From NCBI GenBank assembly GCA_021298605.1, contig JAJTDS010000007.1, positions 1-34,170 on the forward strand: a DNA stretch of 34,170 nt, given 5' to 3'. The position numbers were made by a program, and so were the translations under genes. The notes beneath the pieces are model-generated. The model saw only the letters and a program-made list of their open reading frames with translations, searched no databases and was not told the origin of the DNA. This stretch comes from Rickettsiales bacterium (GTDB taxonomy: Bacteria > Pseudomonadota > Alphaproteobacteria > Rickettsiales > UBA1997). Positions within the stretch are counted from its first letter, which is position 1. Each line of letters starts with the position of its first letter. This document shows, piece after piece, positions 9,468 to 18,256 of the stretch.

Positions 9468-10097
9468 ATGGATATTCGTGTTGCTGGTTCAAACCTTGAT
9501 ATTGGGCAGTCTCTTAATAATTATGCTTGCAATAATCTTGAAAAAGTAATTGGCAAATATTTTCAAAATGCCATCAGTGGAGATATTCGCTTTACTAAAA
9601 ACGGACAAATGTTTCACACCTCAATCATCATCAATGAAGGGGTTAAGGGCAGAGGAATAACCATTAAAAGTGATGGCGAAGCAGGAGATGTATATGTTTC
9701 ATTTAATGAAGCAATGGAAAAAGTTATTAAACAACTAAGAAGATATAAAGAAAGAATCAAAGAATATCGCCATCAATATAGTATTAAAAATGTTGAAACA
9801 AATGTTGATTCGCTATTGGCAACCAAATATATTGTACCTCCAATGGCATTTGATATTTTTTCAGAATATGAAAATGAAGAAATAGCCAAGGAAAAGCCTG
9901 TTAATATTGACAGCTCAATAAGAATTATAAACGAAAAGGAATCTGAGATTGAAAATTTATCCATTGAACAAGCAATCATGAAGATGGATCTATTAAACCT
10001 ACCTGCCCTTGCTTTTATCAATAATAAAAACGGCAAAATAAATTTTGTCTATCATCGCAAAGATGGCAATATCTCTTGGATTGATCCACAAAAATAA
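9468..10097 (+). CDS. hpf: Ribosome hibernation promoting factor, long form
   Basis: Binds the 30S decoding region in slow growth and, in the long form, pairs ribosomes into inactive 100S dimers. The N-terminal S30AE/YfiA domain spans about residues 1-105 (MDIRVAGSNLDIGQSL, basic helix EKVIKQLRRYKERIKEYRHQ). After a linker, the dimerising C-terminal domain (about 147-209) is seen in RIINEKESEIENLSIEQAI, LPALAFINNKNGKINFVYHR and DGNISWIDP. Length 209 fits long HPF of alphaproteobacteria. It follows acnA by 25 bases and converges on pyrE across a shared hairpin. Confidence 0.9.
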   Translation: MDIRVAGSNLDIGQSLNNYACNNLEKVIGKYFQNAISGDIRFTKNGQMFHTSIIINEGVKGRGITIKSDGEAGDVYVSFNEAMEKVIKQLRRYKERIKEYRHQYSIKNVETNVDSLLATKYIVPPMAFDIFSEYENEEIAKEKPVNIDSSIRIINEKESEIENLSIEQAIMKMDLLNLPALAFINNKNGKINFVYHRKDGNISWIDPQK

Positions 10098-10105
10098 AAC
10101 ATCAA

Positions 10106-10129
10106 AATAGCCTTATTTTTAAGGTTATT
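10106..10129. terminator. Hairpin between convergent hpf and pyrE
   Basis: A ten-base-pair stem, AATAGCCTTA pairing with TAAGGTTATT through one G-T wobble, closes a TTTT loop. It lies 8 bases after the hpf stop and overlaps the pyrE stop codon. On the minus strand the stem is followed by a T-rich run (TTTTGATGTTTTATTTTT), as expected of an intrinsic terminator for pyrE. On the plus strand the tail is poor. The stem is AT-rich and therefore weak. Confidence 0.5.
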
Positions 10130-10766
10130 TCTGCAAAAATCTACTACCCGGCTTAACTGCGACTATATTTTTTAAGTCTTCAGGGACATTGCTACTTTCA
10201 AATGTTCGCACCTCAATTTCAATTAATGAAATTACAGGAACCTTCAATTCTTCAGTAAGATTTTTATTAGCACTTCTATCAACTAAACAAGCTTCTGCAA
10301 CTACAACTCCACCCAATTTATTAACTAGATCAAAAGTTTCTAGCGAAGATTTACCAGTGGTAATAACATCCTCAACTACAAGAACACGAGCTCCTTTCTG
10401 CAATTCAAAACCTCTTCTTAACTCAAAAACTCCATTAACTCTCTCGCAAAATATTGCTTCATAATTTAACTGTTTTGCCAATTCATAACCTACCACAACT
10501 CCTCCCATTGCTGGAGAAAGAACAATATCGCAAAAATTATTGCCTAATTTTTCAATAACTTTATTAGCAAGTGCCTTACAAAGCCTTTGAGAACGAACAG
10601 GGTTCATTAATACTCTAGCACATTGCATATAAATATTGCTGTGCAAACCAGAAGATAAAATAAAATGACCCTGCAATATTGCCTTAGCATCAATAAATTC
10701 TTGCAAAAATTGATTATTATCTTTATCTTTGATATTGATATTGTTAATGTTTTTATCTTGAGACAT
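10125..10766 (-). CDS. pyrE: Orotate phosphoribosyltransferase
   Basis: Adds phosphoribosyl from PRPP to orotate to give OMP in pyrimidine synthesis. The 213-residue type I phosphoribosyltransferase shows the PRPP motif VLVVEDVITTGKSSLE, the SGLHSNIYMQCA start of the fold, and the loop region FCERVNGVFELRRGFELQKG. The first 20 residues (Asn/Lys/Asp-rich) are an extension over the usual start. pyrD, the preceding pathway step, is also in the window at 23655. The start lies 56 bases from the divergent yejB, leaving a tight shared promoter region. Confidence 0.93.
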   Translation of the reverse strand: MSQDKNINNINIKDKDNNQFLQEFIDAKAILQGHFILSSGLHSNIYMQCARVLMNPVRSQRLCKALANKVIEKLGNNFCDIVLSPAMGGVVVGYELAKQLNYEAIFCERVNGVFELRRGFELQKGARVLVVEDVITTGKSSLETFDLVNKLGGVVVAEACLVDRSANKNLTEELKVPVISLIEIEVRTFESSNVPEDLKNIVAVKPGSRFLQK

Positions 10767-10822
10767 TTCGTTTAAAATTAATAGTTAAAAAACCTGTTTT
10801 ACCTCTTTAAAATAATTTCTCA

Positions 10823-11917
10823 ATGATTTTTTATCTATTTAAGAGACTGATATTATTAATTCCAACTTTATTTATAATAATCACAATCAATTTTTTTATA
10901 ATTCAAATGGCTCCCGGTGGACCAGTTGAACAATTAATCAATAAAATTAATCACCAAACTATCAGTGGTGAGGTTGCTATGTCAAACTCTTTTAATAAAT
11001 CAATCAATATTAATTCAACTAACAATTCAGCAATTTCTAGCAATAATCAAACAACTGAAATTGAACCTGAATTACTTGCAGAAATTAATAAAACTTTTGG
11101 TTTTGATTTATCTTTACAAGAAAGATTTCTTAAAACCTTAAAACAATTAATTACATTTGATCTCGGCACGAGTTTTTATCAAGATAAAAAAGTTGGCGAT
11201 TTAATAATTGAAAAACTTCCAGTATCAATTTCTCTTGGCTTTTGGAGCTTAATTATCAGCTATTTAATTGCTATTCCGCTTGGCATAAAGAAAGCGGTTA
11301 AATGCAATTCATCATTCGATTTAATTACAACAACAATCATGATTGTTTTTAATGCCTTGCCAAGTTTTCTGCTGGCAATTGGCTTAATAATATTATTTTG
11401 TGGAGGAAATTTCTTAAAAATATTCCCCCTTAAAGGTTTAATTTCCGATAATTTTACAGAACTCAACTGGCATCAAAAGGTTCTTGATTATTTTTGGCAT
11501 TTATCATTGCCAATAATAGCAATGATAGCGAGTGGAATAGCATCTTTAACAATATTTTGTAAAAATACTTTTTTGGAAGAATTGAATAAAACTTATGTAT
11601 CATTAGCAATTATTAAAGGGTTGGGGCTAAAAAAAATTTTATATCACCATATTGCAAGAAATGCATTGATGCTTATCATAGGAGGGCTACCGGCTCAATT
11701 AATTACAATAATTTTTACTTCTTCAATGTTAATTGAAATAATCTTTTCACTAGATGGGCTGGGATTATTAGGATATGAAGCAACAATCTCAAGAGATTAT
11801 CCTGTAATATTTGGCACAATTTTTTGCTTTAGCTTAATTGGGTTATTTGCTAATATTATTAGCGATATTTGTTATCGCCTCATTGACCCAAGAATCAGCT
11901 ATTCAACTAAATTATAA
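10823..11917 (+). CDS. yejB: ABC transporter permease, YejB/OppB type
   Basis: Inner-membrane permease of the peptide/opine ABC family. The N-terminus (LFKRLILLIPTLF, then FFIIQMAPGGPVEQLI) is the YejB signature; E. coli YejB belongs to a microcin C/oligopeptide importer. The 364 residues include a first membrane helix (about 9-30), a periplasmic segment, and a five-helix BPD_transp_1 domain (about 130-360) with the EAA-loop region AIIKGLGLKKILYHHIARNA that docks on the ATPase. Between about 44 and 80 the periplasmic segment is swollen by a Ser/Asn-rich stretch. The partners yejA, yejE and yejF are not adjacent; the next gene is a CorC-like protein. Confidence 0.85.
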   Translation: MIFYLFKRLILLIPTLFIIITINFFIIQMAPGGPVEQLINKINHQTISGEVAMSNSFNKSININSTNNSAISSNNQTTEIEPELLAEINKTFGFDLSLQERFLKTLKQLITFDLGTSFYQDKKVGDLIIEKLPVSISLGFWSLIISYLIAIPLGIKKAVKCNSSFDLITTTIMIVFNALPSFLLAIGLIILFCGGNFLKIFPLKGLISDNFTELNWHQKVLDYFWHLSLPIIAMIASGIASLTIFCKNTFLEELNKTYVSLAIIKGLGLKKILYHHIARNALMLIIGGLPAQLITIIFTSSMLIEIIFSLDGLGLLGYEATISRDYPVIFGTIFCFSLIGLFANIISDICYRLIDPRISYSTKL

Positions 11918-11943
11918 CAACCCCTTAATTTATAAATTTACCA

Positions 11944-13233
11944 ATGGATTACACAATTGAAATTAATATCATTATTGTTTTAATATTATTAATTCTTTCC
12001 GCCTTATTTTCTTGCTTTGAAACCGCAATAACAGCATCATCAAGAGCAAGAGCACATCGACTTGCTAATGAAGGAATTAAAAAAGCCAAAATTCTTGAAG
12101 AATTGTTAAAAAATCGCGACAAAGTAATTAGCACCATGTTGCTTGGCAATAATGCCATCAATATTCTTGCATCAGCAATTGCAACCAGTGTTTTAATCAA
12201 ATTATTTGGTGATTCTGGTTTAATTTATGCGACCATTGTAATGACAATATTGGTATTAGTTTTTTCAGAGGTTTTACCAAAAACTTATGCTATACATCAT
12301 TCTGACAAGGTGGCACTATTCTTTGCCAGCACTATTAAAATGCTGGTAACAGTTTTTTTTCCTTTTATTGACTCGATTCATAAAATAGTTAATATTTTTC
12401 TAAATTGCTTTTCTTCAAAAAATAAAAATAATTTTCAAGATAAGCATCTACTTGAGCGAAATGAAATTAGAGATACAGTTTATTTAAAACATAAAGAAGG
12501 CTCTATTTATAGCTATGACCGCAAAATGATTGAAGGAGTTCTAGATTTATCAGAAATTGAAATCTGCGAAGTAATGATTCACCGTAAAGATATTGTTTCA
12601 ATTAATATTGAAATAGAAAATAAAATTTTAATTAAACAAGCCTTAGAGCTAAAGCATAGTAGGATTCCCTTATGGAAAGATAATCCAGAAAATATTATTG
12701 GGGTTCTAAATATTAGAAAATTATTAAAAAATCTTAATTTTGCTAAAAATAATGAAAGTTTTGATTGGAAAGATTTTAATCTTAAACCTTATATTATCGA
12801 TGCCTGGTTCGTTCCCGCCACAAATTCACTAAGGGCACAACTTTCGGCATTTCGTAGGAAAAAACAAAAAATTGCCTTTGTGGTTGATGAATATGGCTCA
12901 CTACAAGGTTTAGTAACTCTCGAGGATATTCTTGAAGAAATAGTTGGTGAAATCAAAGAGCAAGATGAAATAAATGCTGGAGAAATAATGAAACTAAGAG
13001 ATGGTTATTATAAAATTGCTGGAAAATCAATGGTAAGAAATATCAATAAAAGACTTGACTGGAATCTTGAGGAAGAAAATGAAGGATATAATCTTGCTGG
13101 ACTAATTATTAGTAAGCTTGGCAGAGTTCCTGATGAACAAGAAAAATTTACTATTGATAATTATCAATTTGAAATTTTACAAAAAAAACATCACCAAATT
13201 AAGTTTGCAAAAGTAAAGCTTGTTAATAAATAA
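11944..13233 (+). CDS. CNNM/CorC-family membrane protein (HlyC/CorC, CBS domains)
   Basis: A 429-residue member of the DUF21-CBS-CorC family, linked in characterised cases to Mg2+/Co2+ efflux or homeostasis. The DUF21 membrane domain covers about 1-180 (FSCFETAITASSRARAHRLA, LLGNNAINILASAIATS, VFSEVLPKTYAIHHSDKVA). It is followed by a CBS pair (about 205-340, with the second ending FVVDEYGSLQGLVTLEDILE, a typical CBS edge) and a C-terminal CorC_HlyC domain (about 350-429, DGYYKIAGKSMVRNINKRL). It lies 26 bases after yejB and 22 before lpxI. The old label hemolysin is not supported by function. With mgtE it gives the window two magnesium-related proteins. Confidence 0.88.
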   Translation: MDYTIEINIIIVLILLILSALFSCFETAITASSRARAHRLANEGIKKAKILEELLKNRDKVISTMLLGNNAINILASAIATSVLIKLFGDSGLIYATIVMTILVLVFSEVLPKTYAIHHSDKVALFFASTIKMLVTVFFPFIDSIHKIVNIFLNCFSSKNKNNFQDKHLLERNEIRDTVYLKHKEGSIYSYDRKMIEGVLDLSEIEICEVMIHRKDIVSINIEIENKILIKQALELKHSRIPLWKDNPENIIGVLNIRKLLKNLNFAKNNESFDWKDFNLKPYIIDAWFVPATNSLRAQLSAFRRKKQKIAFVVDEYGSLQGLVTLEDILEEIVGEIKEQDEINAGEIMKLRDGYYKIAGKSMVRNINKRLDWNLEEENEGYNLAGLIISKLGRVPDEQEKFTIDNYQFEILQKKHHQIKFAKVKLVNK

Positions 13234-13255
13234 ACATTAAATTATCCATTTCAAA

Positions 13256-14095
13256 ATGTTTAAAAATAAAGAGAAAATTAAGGGAAGATTAGCAATATTT
13301 GCAGGTCGAGGAAATTTACCTAAAATACTTATCGCAGAATGCTTAAAAAACAAGCAGGAATTTTGCTTATTTTTATTAGAAGGTGAAAATTATCAAAATG
13401 ATTATGGTCAATATAATCCAATTACAGTGCCTTATGGTGCAATTGAGAAGTTTCTTGCAATTATCAAAGAAAAAGAGATTAAAGAAATTATTTTTATTGG
13501 TGCGGTCAATAAACCTAATTTTAGCAATTTAAAGGTTGATAAAACGGGAGCAATATTACTTGCAAAGATACTTGCTAACAAAATCCTAGGTGATGATGCG
13601 GTTCTAAAAACAGTGTTAAATTTTTTTGCAACAAAAGGCTTAAAAATATTGCAGATAGATGATTTGCTTGATTGTGTTATTAACAAAGCAGAGAATTTAA
13701 CTTTGATTAAACCATCTGTGGAGCAAATTCATAACATTAAAATTGCTAATAAAGCAATTTCTAGCCTATCTAAATTTGACATAGGTCAAGCAGTTATAAT
13801 ATCTCAAAGACAAATTATTGCCGTTGAAGCGGTTGAGGGAACAGATGCAATGATAGAAAGATGCAAAACACTACCCATCGCCTATAATGAAGGAGCAATT
13901 TTAGTTAAAATGAAAAAAAAAAATCAAAGCACTAAGGCAGATCTACCAACTATTGGTATTACAACCATCAAACAATGTTATGAAGCAAAATTATCAGGAA
14001 TTGCGATCGAAGCAAAATCCACTCTTCTTCTTGAAAAAGAAGAGGTAATTAAACTGTCTAACGAATTAGGTTTATTTATTAATGTTTTTAAATAA
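13256..14095 (+). CDS. lpxI: UDP-2,3-diacylglucosamine pyrophosphatase LpxI
   Basis: Hydrolyses UDP-2,3-diacylglucosamine to lipid X plus UMP, the step before LpxB, in bacteria lacking LpxH. The 279-residue protein has the family pattern: N-terminal LAIFAGRGNLPKILIAEC, FIGAVNKPNFSNLK, GDDAVLKTVLNFF, the AVEAVEGTDAMIERC motif of the catalytic domain, and the C-terminal PTIGITTIKQCYEAKLSGIA. It converges on rho with only 18 bases between stops and no clear hairpin there. LpxI is typical of alphaproteobacteria, which helps place the organism. Confidence 0.92.
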   Translation: MFKNKEKIKGRLAIFAGRGNLPKILIAECLKNKQEFCLFLLEGENYQNDYGQYNPITVPYGAIEKFLAIIKEKEIKEIIFIGAVNKPNFSNLKVDKTGAILLAKILANKILGDDAVLKTVLNFFATKGLKILQIDDLLDCVINKAENLTLIKPSVEQIHNIKIANKAISSLSKFDIGQAVIISQRQIIAVEAVEGTDAMIERCKTLPIAYNEGAILVKMKKKNQSTKADLPTIGITTIKQCYEAKLSGIAIEAKSTLLLEKEEVIKLSNELGLFINVFK

Positions 14096-14113
14096 TGATT
14101 TGAGCTAAAATTG

Positions 14114-15937
14114 CTAAGAATTCATTGATCTAAAGAAATCTTCGTTGCTTTTACTATTGTTAATTTTATCAAGCAAGAATTCCATAGCTTCTAGCGGACT
14201 CATTGGATTCACGATTCTTCTTAGCATCCAAATTTTTGCCAAAGTTGCTCTATCAATTAACAATTCTTCTTTACGAGTTCCAGATTTAGTAATATCAATA
14301 GCTGGGAAGATTCTTTTTTCAGAGATTTTACGGTCAAGCACTACTTCTGAATTTCCTGTTCCTTTAAACTCTTCAAAAATAACTTCATCCATTTTTGAAC
14401 CAGTATCAACTAAAGCAGTAGCGATTATAGTAAGAGAACCGCCTTCTTCAATATTTCTTGCGGCTCCGAAGAATCTTTTTGGCTTTTGCAAAGCATTAGA
14501 ATCAACACCGCCAGTTAAAACTTTACCAGATGAAGGAATTACTGTATTATAGGCTCTAGCAAGCCTAGTGATTGAATCAAGCAATATAACAACATCTTTT
14601 TTAGTTTCTACTAATCTGCGGGCCTTCTCAATTACCATTTCTGCAAGCTGAACATGGCGAATTGCAGGTTCATCAAATGTTGAACTAACAACCTCACCTT
14701 TTACCGTTCTTATCATGTCAGTAACTTCTTCTGGCCTTTCATCAATCAGAAGCATTATTAAGACAATTTCAGGATTATTAGTGGTAATTGCATGGGCAAT
14801 ATTTTGTAATAAAGAAGTTTTACCTGTTTTTGGAGGAGCAACAATTAAGGATCTTTGACCCTTGCCAAAAGGAGCAATCATATCAATAATTCTAGTGCTA
14901 ATATCTCCATTTAGAGGCCTTTCTTCTTCCAAGGTTAATTTATGCTGTGGATGAAGGGGGGTTAAATCATCAAACAAAACTCTATTGCGAGTTTTTTCTG
15001 GTTTATCGTAATTTACTTCATTAACTCTAAGTAGGGCAAAATATCTTTCTCCTTTTTTTGGAGCCCTAATTTGACCTTTTACTGTATCACCAGTTCTAAG
15101 AGCAAATCTCTTAATTTGACTAGGAGAAACATATATATCGTCAGAACCAGCAAAATAATTGGTTTCTGGAGCTCTTAAAAAACCAAAACCATCAGCAAGA
15201 ACTTCTAACACACCTTCTCCAATTATTACATTCTCGCCATCTTGCTCTGAGAAATTTTTTAAAATGTGATAAATCACATCTTGTCTGCCAAAATCACCTG
15301 TATTTTCAAGGCCATATTCGTTTGATGCTAATGAGATAAGCTCTTCAGCATTTTTTCTTTTCAATTCTTTTAATTCAAGAGTTTTTACATTAGGATCTTC
15401 ATCGTTATTTCTATTGCCGTTGGAAAGATTAAAATCATTATCTTCACTATCATCGACATTATTCATAGCTGTTGAATTGTAATTATTTGAATGTTCATCA
15501 AGATGAGTTTTTGAATCTTCGCTATGTCTTTCATTAGTAATTCTTTCATCATTTTGTCTTATCAAAGGCTTATTGATGACTAATTTTTGATTTGCTCTAC
15601 TAATTAAATTTGCCCTGCTAAATCTTTCTGAAATTTTAGGATTGACAGGATTTTTAATAGATAAAGTTCTTTTACTTGTTGAATCTGAATCTTGTTCACC
15701 ATCTAATTTAACTGATAGAGCTTGATTATTTGTTGGTTGATGTTGCTGAGAATTAGAAATTATATTCTCGAAAATACCACTTTTAGCAGTCGATGATTGA
15801 TTACTTCTTTTTGCTCTAATTGATGATGCGGAAATATTTTCTTCTTGATTTGAATCTTGATTATTAGAGTTTAAATTATTTTCAGTAGCTTTTTTTTCAA
15901 TTTCTTGATGATTATTAAGGTTTTTAGAATTTAACAT
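14114..15937 (-). CDS. rho: Transcription termination factor Rho with long disordered N-terminus
   Basis: Hexameric RNA-dependent ATPase that ends transcription. At 607 residues it is about 190 longer than E. coli Rho (419). Residues 1 to about 180 are low-complexity and rich in Asn, Ser, Gln, Asp and Glu (for example [15 protein letters not shown]). The normal protein then begins: Rho_N helix bundle ([20 protein letters not shown]), the cold-shock-like RNA site ([19 protein letters not shown] and the following [17 protein letters not shown]), Walker [13 protein letters not shown] near 366, Walker [17 protein letters not shown], and the Q/R-loop stretch [20 protein letters not shown]. The start is the first Met; the extension is in frame, so a shorter start would only trim disorder. 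A candidate promoter lies about 230 bases upstream, giving a long leader. Confidence 0.95.
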   Translation of the reverse strand: MLNSKNLNNHQEIEKKATENNLNSNNQDSNQEENISASSIRAKRSNQSSTAKSGIFENIISNSQQHQPTNNQALSVKLDGEQDSDSTSKRTLSIKNPVNPKISERFSRANLISRANQKLVINKPLIRQNDERITNERHSEDSKTHLDEHSNNYNSTAMNNVDDSEDNDFNLSNGNRNNDEDPNVKTLELKELKRKNAEELISLASNEYGLENTGDFGRQDVIYHILKNFSEQDGENVIIGEGVLEVLADGFGFLRAPETNYFAGSDDIYVSPSQIKRFALRTGDTVKGQIRAPKKGERYFALLRVNEVNYDKPEKTRNRVLFDDLTPLHPQHKLTLEEERPLNGDISTRIIDMIAPFGKGQRSLIVAPPKTGKTSLLQNIAHAITTNNPEIVLIMLLIDERPEEVTDMIRTVKGEVVSSTFDEPAIRHVQLAEMVIEKARRLVETKKDVVILLDSITRLARAYNTVIPSSGKVLTGGVDSNALQKPKRFFGAARNIEEGGSLTIIATALVDTGSKMDEVIFEEFKGTGNSEVVLDRKISEKRIFPAIDITKSGTRKEELLIDRATLAKIWMLRRIVNPMSPLEAMEFLLDKINNSKSNEDFFRSMNS

Positions 15938-16167
15938 TTTGATTTAGTGATTATTGGATATTATAAACTTATTATATTAAAATTGCGATTACAGACTTAA
16001 AAAACAATGATTTCTCTTAAAATAAAGGGCATAACTTACCAAAAATAAATAAAAGACAAGGAATATATTCAAAAACGATTAACTGATAGAAAAACAGAAA
16101 AAAAAATAATGCGAAAATTGAAAAATCAATAGATCAACAATAAAATATAATATAATAATGGGGTAAG

Positions 16168-16196
16168 TATTATTAATACAAATTTTTATTTGTCAA
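16168..16196 (-). promoter_or_regulatory. Candidate promoter of rho, next to a mobile element
   Basis: On the minus strand a perfect TTGACA (16196-16191) is followed after 17 bases by ATAATA (16173-16168). Transcription would start about 225 bases upstream of the rho ATG, a long leader like those of other rho genes. The -35 box lies only 12 bases inside the left copy of the 8-bp direct repeat flanking the RM element, so the element landed immediately upstream of this promoter. The rest of 15938-16208 is AT-rich and shows nothing else confident. Confidence 0.5.
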
Positions 16197-16208
16197 GTAT
16201 AATTTATT

Positions 16209-16216
16209 ACTTTTTA
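16209..16216. repeat. Left 8-bp target-site duplication
   Basis: The octamer ACTTTTTA directly abuts the left terminal inverted repeat. The identical octamer, in the same orientation, abuts the right inverted repeat at 18647-18654. A perfect 8-bp AT-rich direct repeat exactly outside paired inverted repeats is what transposition leaves; 8 bp is the length known for the IS1595 family. Confidence 0.88.
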
Positions 16217-16244
16217 GGGAACTATATATTTATTGCCCCCAAAT
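16217..16244 (+). repeat. Left terminal inverted repeat (IRL)
   Basis: Twenty-eight bases beginning GGGAACTATATATTTATTGC, then a run of C and AAAT. They match the reverse complement of 18619-18646 at 27 of 28 positions; the single difference is the fifth base (A here, G at the right end). The endonuclease stop codon (16222-16224) and its last six codons lie inside this repeat. Confidence 0.9.
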
Positions 16245-16998
16245 TAGATTGAGACTCGTAACATTCGTTAAGAAATTTAAGTTTTTTCTTATACTCCTCT
16301 TTTATATTAGCATTCATATATAAAACTAAAATTCTTCTACCATTGATTAACTTAAAGTCTTTACACTCAGATATATTATATCTTGCTTTATCAGGATTTT
16401 TACCTGCTTTAAAAACAGAGCCTTGATAAACGGGTTGCAATAAACCATTTGGAAAACAAGTTATATACATACACAAAGCTTCAAAAGTTGTTGCATCATG
16501 CAGAATACTCAGGAAGTATGTTAAACAATATTTTTTAGTCTTTTGTTTATTATAAACAAATGGCAAATTTGCAAAACTATATTCTCTTTCTTGATTTGAA
16601 ACAATATATTTTGAATTGTAACTGATTTGATTATTTCCAACAAAAATACTGTTTGTAAAATCACCAATATTGCTTGTTTGAACTGTTTTTAGATCAATAT
16701 GAATGTAAGCATCGTCAACTTCAAACATCAAATCACTTCCAACTGGGCAAGAATTAGGAATTCCAAAGCCTTTTGAGTTTATTAAAGCATAAATTACTCT
16801 TTCTGCTCCAGTGTTAAAATCTGATATTTTCTTTTCATTATCAATTGAATTCCACTTGTCAAACCAGTCTTCTTTAATATCATTTTTAGTATTTAATCCA
16901 TTTAAAATTTCGTCTTCAACAAATTTCAAGAAATAGAAATACTTTAAAAGATATTTTTGCTCAATCTTTTCAAGATTAATTAGCTCATTTTGATTCAT
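16222..16998 (-). CDS. Putative type II restriction endonuclease, PD-(D/E)xK-like
   Basis: A 258-residue protein whose sequence I cannot match to a named enzyme. Its position, overlapping the end of a cytosine-5 methyltransferase gene by 14 bases, makes it the partner nuclease. The likely catalytic core is Glu66 (GAERVIYAL), Asp89 (CPVGSDLMFEV) and Asp102-Leu-Lys104 (YIHIDLKTVQT), the spacing of a PD-(D/E)xK site in which the first Asp follows GS rather than P. A conserved-looking YNSKYIVSNQ follows. The C-terminal residues LGAINI and the stop are encoded by the terminal inverted repeat, so the coding region has grown into, or was trimmed to, the transposon end. Recognition sequence unknown. 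Confidence 0.75.
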   Translation of the reverse strand: MNQNELINLEKIEQKYLLKYFYFLKFVEDEILNGLNTKNDIKEDWFDKWNSIDNEKKISDFNTGAERVIYALINSKGFGIPNSCPVGSDLMFEVDDAYIHIDLKTVQTSNIGDFTNSIFVGNNQISYNSKYIVSNQEREYSFANLPFVYNKQKTKKYCLTYFLSILHDATTFEALCMYITCFPNGLLQPVYQGSVFKAGKNPDKARYNISECKDFKLINGRRILVLYMNANIKEEYKKKLKFLNECYESQSNLGAINI

Positions 16999-18253
16999 AT
17001 AACATTTTTAAAACACTTTTTGCTATACAATTTGCAAATTTAACAGGAACGGCATTTCCTATTTGTCTATACATACTATTTAAACTTCCTGTAAAAACAA
17101 AATTATCAGGAAAGGTTTGGATTATAGCACATTCACGAACAGACAGTCTGCGTTCTTTATTTATATGTATCTCAGGGCTTGTTGCGGTGATTGTATCACT
17201 AGGTTTATCCCAATTGGTAATTCTTAAGGATTGCTCAAAAACAATACTTTTTTCAACTAATTCCGTCACTTGCTTATCAAATTTGTCATCAAATTTCAAT
17301 ATTTCTTTTAGTCTCCACCAATCACTGGGCTTTGGAATTGAACCTGAATTATTATCTTTTCTAAACCAATGCCCTGCCGTATGTTTATAACCAAAAATAT
17401 CATCAATTTTTTTAGTTGAAATTCCTGCTTTTTTTCTCCATTCTTTTAAATAATCACAAATGTCTGATTGCTTTATATCATACTTTCTGCCCCAAAATTT
17501 ATCATGAACATTCGTTGATGCAATGTGATTGTATATAACATCTTTTTTTATTTTAATTGGATTATAACTAATATTTACATTTGATAAATGTTCGCAAGCT
17601 TCTTTTGTTGATATAAAATTACTTTCATTATGAGTTTCTTGTGGAAATAAATTTTTAATTCCTAATTTGTTTGCGATTATAATCACCCTTTCTCTTGTTT
17701 GTGGAACTCCAAAATAAGCAGTATTTACAAGTTTATAATCTACTTTATACCCTAAATCTTGTAAATCTTTCTGTATCTGTTTAAATATAACCCCACCCCC
17801 TAGAGATAATATACCTTTTACATTTTCAGCAACAATGATTCTAGGACTTGATATTTTAATAAATCGTATCATTTCTTTGTATAAAGAATTTCTTTCGTCA
17901 TCTATATTTCTATTTCTATTAGCAATTGAAAATCCTTGACAAGGGAAGCCACCGATTAAAACATCTATTCCATTTGGTATATCGCAATTTTGAATTTTAG
18001 ATATATCGCAATTCAGAATATTATCATCAATATTTTTTCTATAAGTCTCGCAAGCATCCTTATCAAAATCATTTGCAAATATTATACTAAATCCTGCTTG
18101 TTTAAACCCCAAATCCATTCCGCCTGCACCTGAAAACAAACTTATTACTTTAAAAGATTTATCAATTTTCACATTACATAGTCTTTGCATAACTTCAGCA
18201 AAGCTAAAATCATTATTTTGAATTTCAGGAATTAAAAACGCTTGATTACTCAT
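16985..18253 (-). CDS. DNA (cytosine-5-)-methyltransferase of the RM system
   Basis: Transfers methyl from SAM to C5 of cytosine in a specific site, protecting host DNA from the neighbouring nuclease. In 422 residues the ordered motifs are: I, FSGAGGMDLGF (40-50); IV, GGFPCQGFS with catalytic Cys105; VI, ENV at 143-145; VIII, QTRERV at 185-190; then a long target-recognition region (about 195-350, containing TAGHWFRKDNNSGSIPKPSD); IX, SVRECAIIQTFPD; and X, YRQIGNAVP. All key residues are present, so it should be active. The ATG at 18253 lies 4 bases after the stop of the transposase remnant. Transcription probably comes from the promoter at 18585-18613, as nothing closer looks as good. No very-short-patch repair gene is present. 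Confidence 0.93.
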   Translation of the reverse strand: MSNQAFLIPEIQNNDFSFAEVMQRLCNVKIDKSFKVISLFSGAGGMDLGFKQAGFSIIFANDFDKDACETYRKNIDDNILNCDISKIQNCDIPNGIDVLIGGFPCQGFSIANRNRNIDDERNSLYKEMIRFIKISSPRIIVAENVKGILSLGGGVIFKQIQKDLQDLGYKVDYKLVNTAYFGVPQTRERVIIIANKLGIKNLFPQETHNESNFISTKEACEHLSNVNISYNPIKIKKDVIYNHIASTNVHDKFWGRKYDIKQSDICDYLKEWRKKAGISTKKIDDIFGYKHTAGHWFRKDNNSGSIPKPSDWWRLKEILKFDDKFDKQVTELVEKSIVFEQSLRITNWDKPSDTITATSPEIHINKERRLSVRECAIIQTFPDNFVFTGSLNSMYRQIGNAVPVKFANCIAKSVLKMLYESK

Positions 18254-18256
18254 ATA

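Noticed and set aside
14145-14552. 135-codon plus-strand open frame opposite rho
   Set aside because: It is the antisense shadow of the conserved Rho ATPase domain.
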